Assembly: GCA_023678885.1 (NCBI GenBank)
Contig: CM042997.1
Coordinates: 27,162,064 to 27,226,063 of the forward strand
Direction of reading: 5' to 3'
Source: Pogostemon cablin
Lineage: Eukaryota; Streptophyta; Magnoliopsida; Lamiales; Lamiaceae
DNA: 64,000 nucleotides
This document shows, piece by piece, positions 46,701 through 58,921 of this stretch (position 1 is its first letter; the number at the start of each line of letters is the position of its first letter). Both the position numbers and the translations under genes were made by a program. The notes under the pieces are model-generated. The model did no database searches and had not been told where the DNA came from. It saw only the letters and a list, made by a program, of their open reading frames with translations.

Positions 46701-47341
46701 GGAATGGGATCCCGGTATCCGAGATGCCATCAAATGCGGTGACATACACGCGACAGGTACCCTTTGCTGAAAAATCAAGCCACATCGAAGGAGATACAAA
46801 GTCTGCTGCTGCAGCAATGGCTGCAAAGTTAGCATCATCATCGTCTTCAGCCCAGATGCTCACATATGTGCTCTCTTCCCTCGCATCTGAAGGAGTGATA
46901 AGCAACCCGATCCAAGAACTATCTAGTGAATATTCATCCGAGAAGAGGGCTAAGATGGAGAACGAACACCAACACCAACACCCTTATATACCTCAAAATT
47001 CCCAACCGCCAGCTCCGACCACCTCACAGGAGTTGAATCCGGATGAACCTCCTCCTCCACCATCATCCCCTCCGCCAATGCCTCCAATGCCGCCGCCACC
47101 TATGCAGCAGTATCCGGTACCCCAATTCATGCAAACTGCGATGCCAATACTCAGTGTACCATACGGTTATAACCCTAGCCAACAACCACCGGTTCCCCCA
47201 CTTGGTTATGCTCCGGTTGGACCTCCCGTGGCTGGGGTCTCTCCATTTGCTGCTCCAAGTGCTTATCAAAGCTACCCACCGGAAGGTGGCTTCTACGGCC
47301 AATCGTCATCCCTACCGATGGCCCCCATGAGCCGTCAGTAG
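43764..47341 (+). CDS. CID-domain protein (RPRD1/Rtt103-like)
   Basis: The CID binds the phosphorylated C-terminal repeats of RNA polymerase II, linking it to pre-mRNA processing and termination. Seven coding exons (43764-43839, 44169-44416, 45084-45203, 45295-45448, 46108-46244, 46341-46376, 46610-47341) encode 500 residues. The CID covers about 1-135: ILVEKLSKLNSSQQSIE, LSHWCIFHMNKAKQVVETW, FLYLANDILQNSRRKG, FWRVLPDSLRDVIENG and IWEERKVFGSRGQILKEEF. A helical region follows (about 150-270), then a low-complexity tail rich in Pro, Gln and Tyr. This is the layout of plant ENTH/VHS-type CID proteins related to human RPRD1. A non-coding first exon near 42860-42990 and a 5' UTR intron ending at about 43720 (TTGCAG) are inferred. 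Confidence 0.93.
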
Positions 47342-48463
47342 GATTACTGTTTCTGATGGGATTCCACCATGATATAGATTTGTAAAACGAGCTTAGCTTT
47401 CATGTGGCTTAATTATACAGTAGCATTTGGAAGTTTCTGCAAATTTGGGTGACAAATAGTAAGTTTGCACAGTGTAGTTAGATGTTTGTAACTTAAGGTT
47501 CTAATTATTAGTAACGTGGATTTGAGCAACCCTTCTTTATTTTATTACTACAATTTTTTTTTTGGGATTCTATTTATTTGTAAATATTAGGTTTTGTGCT
47601 TTCTATTTTATTCGAGTTGAACCGTTACATATTTATCACATTTAAATTTGTTTCTTTAACTTAATGTTAAAATTAACCTATCATTTGATTGAATCTTGTG
47701 TTGATAGGGTAATGTCAAATATATTTTGTACTTTTTTTTAAAAAAAAATTACAGAAATGAATGAATTTTGAATTAAGAATTCAATTGGCCTAAAGTGAGA
47801 ATACATGTTAATATAAGGATTAGTTTTAAAAAAAAAGCATGAAATTTATTCAAGGATAATAAAGTAAAGGATTTCTAATCTAACATAAGAAACATACTCC
47901 AATTTATTTCATTTTGCTCGTTGATTGCACATTTAAAATGAACAAATCCTCTATAAAAATACTAGTGTTAGATAATCACTTTTTACCTAAAGAATCTATA
48001 AGTAATTATTAGCTATATCTAGGATCAGTTATAATTATCCTAATTCATTTAGAGGGTAGGATAATATTATTATTATTTTTAATGTTTTAATACTTCCTCC
48101 ATTCAAGGTGCTCATTTTTAGTTTAAATTCTTCCTAATACAATGTGTATAATTTAATTTAAATTAAAAAAAAAACTCTAAACTTATCACCTTTAACTGCA
48201 TATCATATTTTCATTTTATTCATTACTTTCTATTCACCTAAAGTAATTTATACTTTCTCTGTTACTCAAAATAATTTAATTCTCTAAACCAATAAAATTG
48301 AGAAAAAATAGTACTCCACATCTTTTAGACAACGTCCCATAGTTGTGTGAAATGACATATAAGATCATGCGTGTGTTTGTTATGTAGTTAGAGCAATTAT
48401 TTATGTATTTCTAAATTACGATAAATAATATATTAAAATATAATTGTAGAGTTTTAAAATATA
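47342..48463. other. CID 3' flank and gene-free stretch
   Basis: 3' UTR followed by AT-rich DNA. One decayed, one-sided MITE end (TACTTCCTCCATTC) lies at about 48092. No gene was seen. Confidence 0.45.
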
Positions 48464-48741
48464 TTTCTTCCGTCCGCTTTTAAGGGTTTCATTTTATCAT
48501 TTACGGTGTTCGTACCCAAGGGTCTCATTTCCATTTATGTACAATGAAGGATCCACTAATAATACTCCTACTAATCCTAAATGTATTTGCAAATTACCCA
48601 TTTGCCCCTCCTCATATTAATAAGGTGGAGGGGTAAAAAGGTAAAACTTAAACATTACTTACCCACTACACATTAAATAACAATACTCCTTAATTTACGT
48701 GTACAAAAGCAAATGATACCCTTGAAAGCGGACGGAGGGAG
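48464..48741. mobile_element. Stowaway-type MITE
   Basis: TA, TTTCTTCCGTCCGCTTTT ... GAAAGCGGACGGAGGGAG, TA. 278 bp. Confidence 0.9.
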
Positions 48742-48960
48742 TAATTAACTATAAATATATTTTAAGTATAAATAAATACTATATTTTACCTATATACCAA
48801 ACATATACTCCCTCAGTCCGCTGCAAAGGTATCTGTTTTACTATTCCTGTCGTTCGCTTCAAAGCTATCAATTTTCTCTATTTAGTAAAGAAAGTACACA
48901 ATATGACCCACAATTTCCCTCTAATACAACTAGCCATTTATCTATAATAATAATACTCCT

Positions 48961-49059
48961 CTCTCTATAAGTCACTTGAGGCACATCCTGCGATTTACCT
49001 CCTTCACCAATCCCCAGGGCAGGGGCGGTGGGGGCCCTTAATGGTGGGGTACATCATAA
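48961..49059 (+). mobile_element. 5'-truncated SINE
   Basis: Flanked by a 15-bp duplication AATAATAATACTCCT (48946-48960 and 49060-49074). The body (CACTTGAGGCACATC, CAATCCCCAGGGCAGGG, TAATGGTGGGGTACA) matches the 3' part of the full SINE at 62256-62493. Confidence 0.8.
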
Positions 49060-49126
49060 AATAATAATACTCCTTAATCCATGTGCAAAAAATAAATAAA
49101 GACCTTAGAATTGTCCATGTCCAAAC

Positions 49127-49581
49127 TGTAGGAATTTAATCCAATAAATCTTAACCCTATTATGATTAACGAGATCCAAAACGTAAAGCGGAAGCGTACC
49201 TGATTCAACGAGTTCTTTAAGCAGAACTTGAACTCGGGATCAGTGGTTTTATGGTCTTCCTCAACTAAACCTCCTTATTCCTTATGGGACCGTAGTAATC
49301 CCTCCCGATGGGGAGAAGGGAAGACCATGTACGGCTTAGTATATTGGGGACCATAACCTGTGAGCCTTTATATACTACTTGACTAGACCACTCATAATCA
49401 CCTAGTCACATAGTATTGGGTATCTACTCAATTGACACATATCAAATAAATATAGTCCATGGGCTCTTACTTCAATTTAATCACTTAATCAAGCCCAACA
49501 TATTATTTGAATAGCTAATATAATTGAATATTAATATATTGCCCACAATTAAATTATATAGAAAATATAAATTTTCTAACA
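49127..49581 (-). repeat. 3' LTR of the copia-type element
   Basis: Plus strand starts TGTAGGAATTTAATCC and ends TATAAATTTTCTAACA; same length and ends as the LTR at 54558. Confidence 0.95.
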
Positions 49582-50879
49582 ATCTCCCACTTGGGCTATA
49601 TATTACTTTCCGAAGACAATTATATTAAGAATCCTTAGTGCACACTTTATGCTATTTATTCAAACTACCTTCAACAATCTGGTCCATCTCATATACTAAT
49701 ATGAAACTACCGCGACATTCACCACATTATAAATCGTGATTAAATCCCGACATCACCAATATCAATATACTCAATGACATAGATCAAATATGATGAGTAG
49801 CATGGAAATTACATGCAACATGATCAACATCATGTCTATTTCTAACTGGTCATACTTTAATCTTTAGTGAGATCAATCCAAAATGTAAAATATTACAAAA
49901 TGAAAATTTACTTTAGTGAATTCAATGAATTCAAAACCATCAACTTTATTATGCAGAAAACTGAATTATCCAAATCAAAGTGTCTTGGAAACTTTAAAGA
50001 GCAATAAATATAGACTCCTACTAAACCAATGTATTCTAAAACCATATAACACCCACATGAGTAGCTAGCTCATAAAATTACAGGTGTTGAATACATAATT
50101 GGTGGATCCGTATTTAGAGTCTATCACATATGCTCTACTAAAATTTTATCCACACAAAACACTTTCTTTAACAACCAAGAATTCTCTGTCAATATGATTG
50201 ACTTATAAGAACTCATGTTGCTACTAAATACTTTATTGCGAACTAACTGTCATAATAAACTTTATGTGACAAAGCTTCGCAACCTTTATTTCATGTTTGA
50301 ATGACCCTTAGAGTGCTACTAATTCGGTTGTCATGGTTAAGGAGCTACAAGCATTTATTTAACACTTTTATTTGTATAGCTCTCCAGACCAACAGAAGAT
50401 GTATCCTGAAATGGATCTTATACTGCATTGGCATCCAACAAACTTAGAATCAGAATTCCTTATGATCTCTAACAAATCTGATCCTTGATGTGCAAGCATG
50501 TTATCCTTAGTTCTCTATAAATACTTTATAAAGATCCATACTAGAGTTACTTAAGTATCTACTAAGTATATCAATAACATAAGCCAAATTAGGTCTTGTA
50601 CGGACCTCATCATACAGCAACTTCCAATAGTCAAAGCATATAGAATATTTCTACATTTCTTAAATCTTTAGTTTAACTTTATGGCACTTAATTGAGACTG
50701 CACTTGTCTCATTTAGTTTAACTTAAACATTCTCCAACTGAATCACATAATCATTTACATTTGTATCAAAACCAAATGAGACAAAAAAACTGCATGATGA
50801 TGATTGTGATTCCTTTACGGGAAAGTTTTCTTGAATGCATAGATGGATTTTATTTTAGTTCTTAAATCGTTGAAATCGT

Positions 50880-51100
50880 TTAATCAATGTTACCATCATG
50901 AATCTTTATCTTTACATCCATCAAATGTGATTCAAAACCAAAATGTACTACCAATGTCACAATTGTCTTAAAAGAGCCTTTCTCAGTAATCGGATCGAAA
51001 GTCCCTTAAAGCAATGCCTTTTTTCCTTTTGAGTATAATCCTTTACCAAGATGCGAACCTAATCATCTCGTATTGATTTAAACTCATAACTTAATGCATT
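50880..51100 (-). pseudogene. Reverse transcriptase remnant of the copia-type element
   Basis: Minus-strand fragments in shifting frames read VKDYTQKE, then FDPITEKGSFKTIVTLV and FGFESHLMDVK, which align with the copia reverse-transcriptase motifs around AKGFTQKEG and HQMDVKTAFLNG. Frameshifts and stops break the region throughout. Confidence 0.75.
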
Positions 51101-54100
51101 AACCCACTTTAGACTATTTGGACCTTGCATGGCTTGATGAACACTGTTTGAATATTCTACCATTAATTCCATAGTGTCCTCATTATTTAGGAGAAAACTA
51201 CATAATCATCCAAATTATCTTTCTCTCAACTCTAGTGGTTCCCTTAGTGACATTAATTCTTGAGGTTGCTGAATTTGTTATTTATTAAATATTATTGACA
51301 TTGTCCCATCGATATTCTGAATTTTTATATTCTTAAAAGGCATAAGTGGGGGTCGAATCGACTCTCCCCTTAAGGACAATGTCTCAATATTATTCTTCCC
51401 CCAAAATCAATATCCTCAAAGAATTTCGTATTACCCGTCTCAAATATGAACCAATTAATTTGGATCACAAAACCTTATTCATAATCTATAAAGCAGTCGA
51501 AAACCGTTTGAGTCCAAATTTCTTTAATAGATCCCAATGATCTAACTTTAGTTGGATATCACCATATGTGAAACTCATAAAGAGTTCTCACAACTACTTT
51601 AGTTGGAACTTTATTGAGACCATAAGCTGCAATCTTTAGTATTTCACACGTTAGTAACCATATGTTGTAGAGTTCAATCATGTCTTTTAACTACACCATT
51701 CATACTAAGCATTTTTAATACGGTGTATTATAAGACAATTCCACAAGCCTTTAAGAGAAACAAAAGGTTATACTTTAATTTCGTCTTTAGCAGCTTTCTT
51801 TATGGGTATTCTTTTATTGCCCTTATGCTTTATTGAGATCAAATTTTCTTGAAGCCTTCTTGTCTCATCTTTATTGTTGAAGTTCTCATCATGTATGATT
51901 TTATTGTTGATATAAGTTAAACTTAATTAGTAGACTTCTTAATTGTACAGAGAATTATTATAAAATAATTTATCATGCTCGCATTAAACTTTATAATCTT
52001 TCACAATTAAATCATTTGGAATCATCTCGAGGATTCGAGCACAACATTAGTATCAAGTCTTTGGACAACAATATTAATTTAAATGACGCTCTCACGCAGT
52101 GGTCAAATACTGACAATAAGAACTATCAAGCAATAACCTTCCTTTGGGCCGACTTATTACTCACATGTAAACTAAATAATTATCACGTATTCACCACTAC
52201 AGGTGCTTGTGTATTTTGGACCATATATTAATCTACCTTTGGCCGATCAATACCCGCATGAAGATACACTCGCACATCATTATTAATTGGGGACCCATCA
52301 CAAGACACCTTGTGCAATATTAACCTCGTCTATGGACAAAAATTAACTGCAGGGGTAATCTTGGTGTAATAATCAAGTACTGATAATAAGTTCTGTCAAA
52401 CAAAAGTCTATCTATGGACCGACTCATGTTCACATGAACAATCCAAATAATTATCACACACTTATTATCACATGTGCGTTATTATTATGTCAAATTGTGC
52501 CTACCTTGGGTCGAACACATAATACATAAATAATTCCACACCCATCTATGTAATTTCAATAAAGTCTTTCTTCACACACAGAGGCTGCTATGGCAACATG
52601 ATGTTTTGATTGACTAGTTTGAAAATTACTAGACTAATTAAACAAATACTTAAAAAAATATATATTTAAGTTTAATTGAACGACATTAAAAAATGTCTCC
52701 CCAATTTTAGCTTAATTTAATCAACCAAACGAGAAATTAGATGATTCTTACCATAATGAAAGATTTATTAACTTAATTAAAATTTTCCAAATCCTAATTT
52801 AAAATTAAATTAGGTAAATGTCTATAATTAAATTGTTCATGCAAATAATAGTCGAATAATTATTGTCTAATTCAAATTCTAAATTGCTAATCACATGTTA
52901 TCACAAATTAATAAAATAATATAATTACAGCATGTAATTACCCTAAATATGAAAGTGGGATCAATAGTATTTGTGACAAACCCATAATCCATTATGGCTT
53001 ACTGAATAAGCTATAAAGATATGCATGAACCTAATTTTTCATAAAAATTACTGAAATTAACTATGTTTCTTCAAGTCTTGAGTATTCATAAATAATATAC
53101 CATTGCACCACAATGCATATAATTCTTTATTACCCAACTTAAACGAAAACCAAATTATGAATACATTACTTTAATTCTGTCATAAATTTATGTCCATAAA
53201 TATTCAATATTCAGAATGGTAGATATCATTATGCGAAAGGGATGTACAATTAATCACCCCATCACAACACAATTCAATTCATTTGGTATATAATTTCAAC
53301 CAACAATTAACGGATCTTAATTGACACGCATTATCACATAAATAGTGCCACACACATTCCTTGATCAATTGTCAATATGAAAATTGCCACACAATTCCAA
53401 ATGTCACAAATATTCAACGATTAAAATCCATTAATAAATGGACACAATAAACTTTAACACAATTACCTCAAATTCAAAATTGATGTGGTCAGTCCTATAA
53501 TTATGAAATTTCTTGTAATCACTAATCCATTGTGTATATAATGGAAATGTGAACCATGCTGATGCATATATATACCATGAAATATTCTTAATAAATTGAG
53601 CACCCATCTGACATATTTTAATTGCAAGTAATGACCACTCTCATATCACCTTAAAACAATTTATCGAATTTAATCAGTGACAAGTAGGATTAATCAAAAT
53701 CTATCAACAGGAACTTATAAAACCAGAATTGCTATCATAATAATAAAGGGATCACATTTTAATTTACATTCCCACAAATGTTGAGTGCAAAAACACAAGT
53801 TCCCAAGAATTCTTTTCAGATAGCCAAAAATCTTGACAATTCTCATATGATGTGTTCATGAGTTAAACTATCATAATCAAAATACTAATTAATCCTAATT
53901 AAGAATTATAAATCCTAATTTAGAGTAAACAAATTAGGAAAATATTCCTCAATAAATAATTAATAATAATAGCACTCCCAACACACGTTAACCATTTAAC
54001 AAAAATTTACAAAAATACTTACCCTTGTAATGGACACCAATATATGCTATACATATAATCCATTCTATAACAGTAAATTGTTATTAAAACTGGTTAACAC

Positions 54101-54542
54101 GTGGTTTATTATTTTTCAAATTATCGAATAATAATAACCCATCTTTCAATTTACAAAATTGAGCAATACAATCAATTAAGTATGAATACCCAGTAACCAC
54201 TCAAAAACTTACGCATACATGTGTCGAATTCACTAGATAGACATGTAATGCCATTAATTATTAAAATGACATAATCATTTTAATATAGTGCATAATACCA
54301 TTTCTAAGTACTTGTTTGCCACCGATTTTCTGAAAATTATTGTTACGAATAGCGTAAGAGTTCATTTATTTCAAACGAAATTCAATGAAGTTTAACATCA
54401 GAATTCCAAAACTATACATCCAACCTTATATGCGATTAAACTAAATTAAATAATTAATCGCAACACAATATTAAATAAATAATCAAACTTATATGATTAA
54501 AAAATTTAATTTCATCAGATATCAGAGAATCATACATAGGGT

Positions 54543-54555
54543 GGCTCTGATACCA
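54543..54555 (-). other. Primer binding site of the copia-type element
   Basis: Minus strand TGGTATCAGAGCC, two bases from the LTR edge, fits initiator-Met tRNA priming. Confidence 0.9.
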
Positions 54556-54557
54556 CT

Positions 54558-55012
54558 TGTAGGAATTTAATCCAATAAACCTTAACCCTATTATGATTAA
54601 CGTGATTCAAAACGTAAAGTGGAAGCGTACCTGATTCAACGAGTCCTTTAAGCGGAACTTGAACTCGGGATCAGTGGTTTTATGACCTTCCTCAACTAAG
54701 CCTCATTATTTCTTATGGGACCGTAATAATCCCTCCCGATGGGGAGAAGGGAAGATCATGTGCGGCTTAGTATATTGGGGACCATAAACTGTGAGCCTTT
54801 ATATACTACTTGACTAGACCATCCATAATCACTTAGTCACATAGTATTGGGTATCTACTCAATTGGCTCATATCAAATAAATGTAGTCCATGGGCTCTTA
54901 CTTCAATTTAATCACTTAATCAAGCCCAACATATTATTTGAATAACTAATATAATTGAATATTAATATATTGTTCACGATTAAATTATATAAAAAATATA
55001 AATTTTCTAACA
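54558..55012 (-). repeat. 5' LTR of the copia-type element
   Basis: 455 bp, ends TG...CA, partner of 49127-49581. It adjoins the primer binding site, so it is the 5' LTR on the minus strand. Confidence 0.95.
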
Positions 55013-55713
55013 TAAACAGTGAACGAGTACTTTGATCTGGACGGAAGAGTATACTCGAACAATATGGCATATTGTCACACATTCGTGTCATAAGAGATTA
55101 GTCCATCTTCTTAATATTAGTATTTGTATTTTTCCTTAATTTTTTTTTTGAAATGCAGATAATTAAACGACAATCCGACAGTTTTTGATTGATAGAAAAC
55201 ATATAAAAAAGTAGAGACAAGTCTAGCGTCTACAGATCCCAACATCCTTTTTCAGAAAACCTCCCTCTACTTTCTATAAAAATAATAATAATAATAATAA
55301 TAATGCCTGGGTCAAAATAAAAAATGTATAAACCGAGGCGGAGGAGTATAACATAAGGATAAATAAAAAATATTTTGAGTGATTTAATTAAAAATTTACT
55401 AATAAAGTTATTAAATTAAATATAAAATGTACTGACAATTTTATTATATTTAAAATTGTTTCATTAAAATACTACTTATATTAAAAAGAAAATGTAAAGT
55501 TAAAATGAATATTGAAAGTTACTTAATAAACTCTTTTCAAAAGTTTAAAAAATAACTTGATATAATTGATGTGATACTTTTATTAATATTGTGTCAATAT
55601 TATCGAAAAAAATGATAGAGTCGGTGGGTACAATCTTGCTCAAGTATGGCCATACGACGAGTATTTTTGAGTTTAGCTCATATCCTAATAGGATGAGATA
55701 CAAATAGTTTAAA

Positions 55714-55906
55714 GACTGAGGCTCTTGTGCCCGGTTGTGCACCCGGGCGCACGGAACACATTCCGTGCGCCTTTACAATTTTCATGACCCTTTACAATTT
55801 AAACCCCTAGCAATAATAGGTTTAAATAGGATTGGAGGGGAGGGTTGTGTTTACATGGGGGCACGGATCATCTTTTCGTGTCCCCGGGCGCACAGGAGCT
55901 TTTGCC
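55714..55906. mobile_element. MITE with unequal ends, copy E3 (9-bp duplication)
   Basis: Starts GACTGAGGCTCTTGTGCCC, ends GCACAGGAGCTTTTGCC, flanked by a perfect 9-bp duplication TAGTTTAAA (55705-55713 and 55907-55915). 193 bp. Its interior (TAAACCCCTAGCAATAATAG) gives the uninterrupted form of the site into which the 937-bp element inserted in E2. Confidence 0.9.
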
Positions 55907-56005
55907 TAGTTTAAAATGGATTAGATAAAGTTAAGAATAGTTAAATAAAAATCTCATTAGAATATAGGATGAGTACGAGTAATGTTTCAGTAACTGTAAA
56001 TATCC

Positions 56006-56008
<3 letters not shown>

Positions 56009-56054
<46 letters not shown>
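56009..56054. repeat. (TA)n microsatellite
   Basis: About 23 TA units. Confidence 0.95.
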
Positions 56055-56058
<4 letters not shown>

Positions 56059-56143
56059 TACATATATTATATTTAATTAATAATAATATACTGTTTTGGT
56101 GAAATGTTACCATTTGTTTTTTTACATAGATTAAAAAGTATTA

Positions 56144-56664
56144 TTCCTTCCATCCCGGGTATTTTCATCCATTTGTACGGGCACGAGATTAAGACGTGTT
56201 ATTTTTTTAATATATAATGTAAGAAAAAGTAGGAATAAATTAGTAATTTAAAAATAAAAAGTAAATAAAGTTGTTGGAAATGACGAATAAAGTGTAAAAA
56301 AAAGTAATTCCTTCGTCCGCTTTCAAGGGTATCATTTTTTCATTTTGGTCGTCCGCTCCCAAGGGTCTCATTTCTTTTTTTATACATATGAGACACACAT
56401 ACACCCACTAATACAACTAAAAAATGGGACTCATACCTCCACTAATACAACTACCCTCTACATATTAAATAATAATACTCCTTAATCTACGTGCAAAAAA
56501 CAAATAACACCCTTAAAGGCGGACAGAGAGAGTAATTAAAGTTGTTGGGATTGTAAAAAGTAGGTAATAAAATATTATGTATTTTTACTATTAATGGAAT
56601 TGGTAAAAATACGTGGGACAACCTAAAATGGAAAGTGAGTAAAAATACGTGGGATAAAGGGATT
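56144..56664. mobile_element. Stowaway-type MITE, split by another
   Basis: Left end TTCCTTCCATCCCGGG, right end ACGTGGGATAAAGGGA; interior homologous, inverted, to 57032-57290. The MITE 56307-56532 sits within it. Confidence 0.7.
56307..56532. mobile_element. Stowaway-type MITE, nested
   Basis: TA, ATTCCTTCGTCCGCTTTC ... AAAGGCGGACAGAGAGAG, TA. 226 bp. Confidence 0.88.
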
Positions 56665-56666
56665 AT

Positions 56667-56812
56667 TATTTTATGTGTAGTTTTTAGTGGTATTAGTAGT
56701 GAGTGATAGGCCATATGTGGGCCCATTTACTAAAAAGGATAAATGAAAACTTTTAAATGAGACACCCAAAATAGTAAAATGAGGACCTTTAAATTGAACG
56801 GAGGGAATATAA
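56667..56812. mobile_element. Stowaway-type MITE, right part only
   Basis: Interior motifs TTATGTGTAG and AAATGAGACACCCAAAATAG, ending AAATTGAACGGAGGGAA then TA. The left end is not visible. Confidence 0.55.
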
Positions 56813-57031
56813 TTTTTAATAAAATATTAATTAAAATAATAAAAATATATATTTATATAAAGTAAATGAATATTAAATGTACGAATAATATGTGGATATA
56901 TTAATAAATATGAAATAGATACGAGTGTCATAAAATTTTAAAGAGTTAATCTCTTGTGTGTACGAGTGCTGCATATAGTATGGAGTAACAATTTGCTATA
57001 AAGGATATACAATTTAATTAGTAAGAATATA

Positions 57032-57290
57032 CTCCCCCCATCCCACGTATTTTTACTCACTTTTCATTTTGGGCTGTCTCAAGTACTTTTATCCATTCCA
57101 TTAATGGAAAAATACACAGTATTTTATTACTTACTTTTACACTTTATTCATCATTTCCAATAACTTTATTTCCTTTTTCTTTTTAAATTGTTAATTTATC
57201 TCTACTTTTTCTTACATTATATGTTAAAAAATAACGTGTTTTAATTTCCGTGCCCTTACAAATGGGTGAAAATACCCGAGACGCATGGAG
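57032..57290. mobile_element. Stowaway-type MITE
   Basis: TA, CTCCCCCCATCCCACGTA ... AATACCCGAGACGCATGGAG, TA. 259 bp. Confidence 0.88.
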
Positions 57291-57790
57291 TACTATTTTT
57301 ATTTAAAAAAATTGGCTGAAATATGGAGTAAACACTAAAATGTGTAACATGTAGCATTAAAATATACAACTTTCGAGAAAATATAAAATTTGGGTACACG
57401 ATATTCTGAAAACACACAAGTTTTAACAATTATAAATCAAACAAACAAGAATACGAGTAATTAATATCTAAACAAATACTATAAATTCGGATATCCTAAT
57501 ATAAATGGGCTGAGTTTATAGTCCTAAACTCCTAATTGCAGATTCACCCATACTTTACACTATATTATATTTTAGACCCCTAAAATTGTGTGGTCAAAGA
57601 GCTATGGGGGACCTATCCGAACCTACTCTGATTTTTTCACCGCCTTTTAAATACTCCTAAAAATTAGCATGAAAATAAAAATTACTACAAATTTTTAAAA
57701 AAAGTGAAACTTTTTATTAAAAAGTGTATGAGTTTCATAGTATTAATTGTAATGTATGTTGGGTCCCATGCGTTTATAGAGAAAAATGTA

Positions 57791-58267
57791 ATCTCTCCGT
57801 CCTGTCCAAATAATTATTTTTGCTTTTTGCACATGGATTAAGAAGTAATCCCTCCGTCCGCCCCAAAGGTGAACATTTGTTTTTTGTACGTGGGTTAAGG
57901 AGTATTATTGTTTAATGTGTAATTGGTAGTTATATTATTGGGGTGTATGAGTCCCATAAATTTATTGTATTAGTGATGTGTGTGGGTCCCATGTGTTTAA
58001 AAAGGAAAATGTGGACCTTTGGTGCAGACGCTCAAAATGGCAAAATGTCCACCTTTCGGACGGACGGAGGGAGTACTATTATTTAATGTGTAGTGAGCAG
58101 TTGTATTAGTGATATTTTTGTAAATAAAGTATATGAGGGAGGTTAGTTATTTTTAATTTTTTACCATTTTAGAAAAGTGAAGGCTTTTTTGAATAGAGGA
58201 AAATTAAAAAGGTGAAAGTTAACGAATAAAAATGAAAAAGATGAAGGCTTTTTTTAAATAGAGAGAG
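57791..58267. mobile_element. Stowaway-type MITE, split by another
   Basis: Left end ATCTCTCCGTCCTGTCC, right end TTTTTTTAAATAGAGAGAG, with TA outside. The MITE 57848-58073 is inside it. Confidence 0.75.
57848..58073. mobile_element. Stowaway-type MITE, nested
   Basis: TA, ATCCCTCCGTCCGCCCC ... TTTCGGACGGACGGAGGGAG, TA. 226 bp. Host target reads ATTAAGAAG-TA-CTATTATTTAATG. Confidence 0.92.
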
Positions 58268-58391
58268 TATAAATTAGTGACTTAATTAAACAATTAGAAT
58301 TTAATCCATTAGAATAAAACACACATTTTAAAAATAAATTTAGTAGAGTGTTTTTAATAAATTATTAGAAAATTAATATTATTAAATTATA

Positions 58392-58632
58392 CTCCATCCC
58401 TCCCATAATAATAGTTACATACATTTTCAATTTGGAAGTCTCACCTCAATATATAATTATATTTCTCTTATTAATAAATGAGATCCACACAAAAATAATT
58501 TTTTGGACTCACACATAATACTAATACAATTACTCACTTTACATTAAAATATTATTTTTCTCACTTTACTATACATTAAAATATTATATTCGTGTAAAAA
58601 ACAAACGTAACTATTATTACGAATGGAAAAAA
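58392..58632. mobile_element. Stowaway-type MITE, diverged
   Basis: TA, CTCCATCCCTCCCATAATAA ... ATTATTACGAATGGAAAAAA, TA. Confidence 0.7.
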
Positions 58633-58668
58633 TATGTGTTAATAATATGTAGTATCTACTATATACTA

Positions 58669-58921
58669 CTCCCTCCGTCTCATTTCAATGTTTACATATT
58701 TCTATTTTGAGCGTCCCATTTTAATGTTTACGTTTATTTTTTTGGAATATGAGACCCACCTAGAATAATTAATATATCACCATGGTTCCTACATCCAACA
58801 CTAATACACCTACCCACTTTACATTAAATATTATATATTTCCACTCATTATCTATAAAATACTATACTCCTTAATCAACGTGTAAAAAACAAATATAAAT
58901 ATTGAAAGGGGACGGAAGGGG
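58669..58921. mobile_element. Stowaway-type MITE
   Basis: TA, CTCCCTCCGTCTCATTTC ... TTGAAAGGGGACGGAAGGGG. Right flanking base pair is TG rather than TA. Confidence 0.83.

Larger units (their letters stand above)
49127..55012 (-). mobile_element. Complete but coding-dead Ty1/copia-type retrotransposon
   Basis: Two 455-bp LTRs (49127-49581 and 54558-55012) bound a 4976-bp interior, with a near 5-bp duplication (CAAAC at 49122, TAAAC at 55013). On the minus strand the primer binding site follows the right LTR and a purine tract (AAGTGGGAGATTG) precedes the left LTR. By eye the LTRs differ at about 26 of 455 positions. No long open frame exists, but reverse-transcriptase remnants are legible near 50880-51100. 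Copia assignment rests on those remnants, the initiator-Met tRNA site and the purine tract. Confidence 0.92.
48808..55049. mobile_element. Stowaway-type MITE host carrying a SINE and a retrotransposon
   Basis: Left end after TA: CTCCCTCAGTCCGCTGCAAAG; right end TTTGATCTGGACGGAAGAG then TA (55050-55051). Without the SINE (48961-49059), the retrotransposon (49127-55012) and their duplications, about 240 bp remain. Confidence 0.75.

Noticed and set aside
53000..54500. Gag gene of the 49127-55012 element
   Set aside because: I could not read a convincing gag motif in any minus-strand frame; only reverse-transcriptase fragments are legible.
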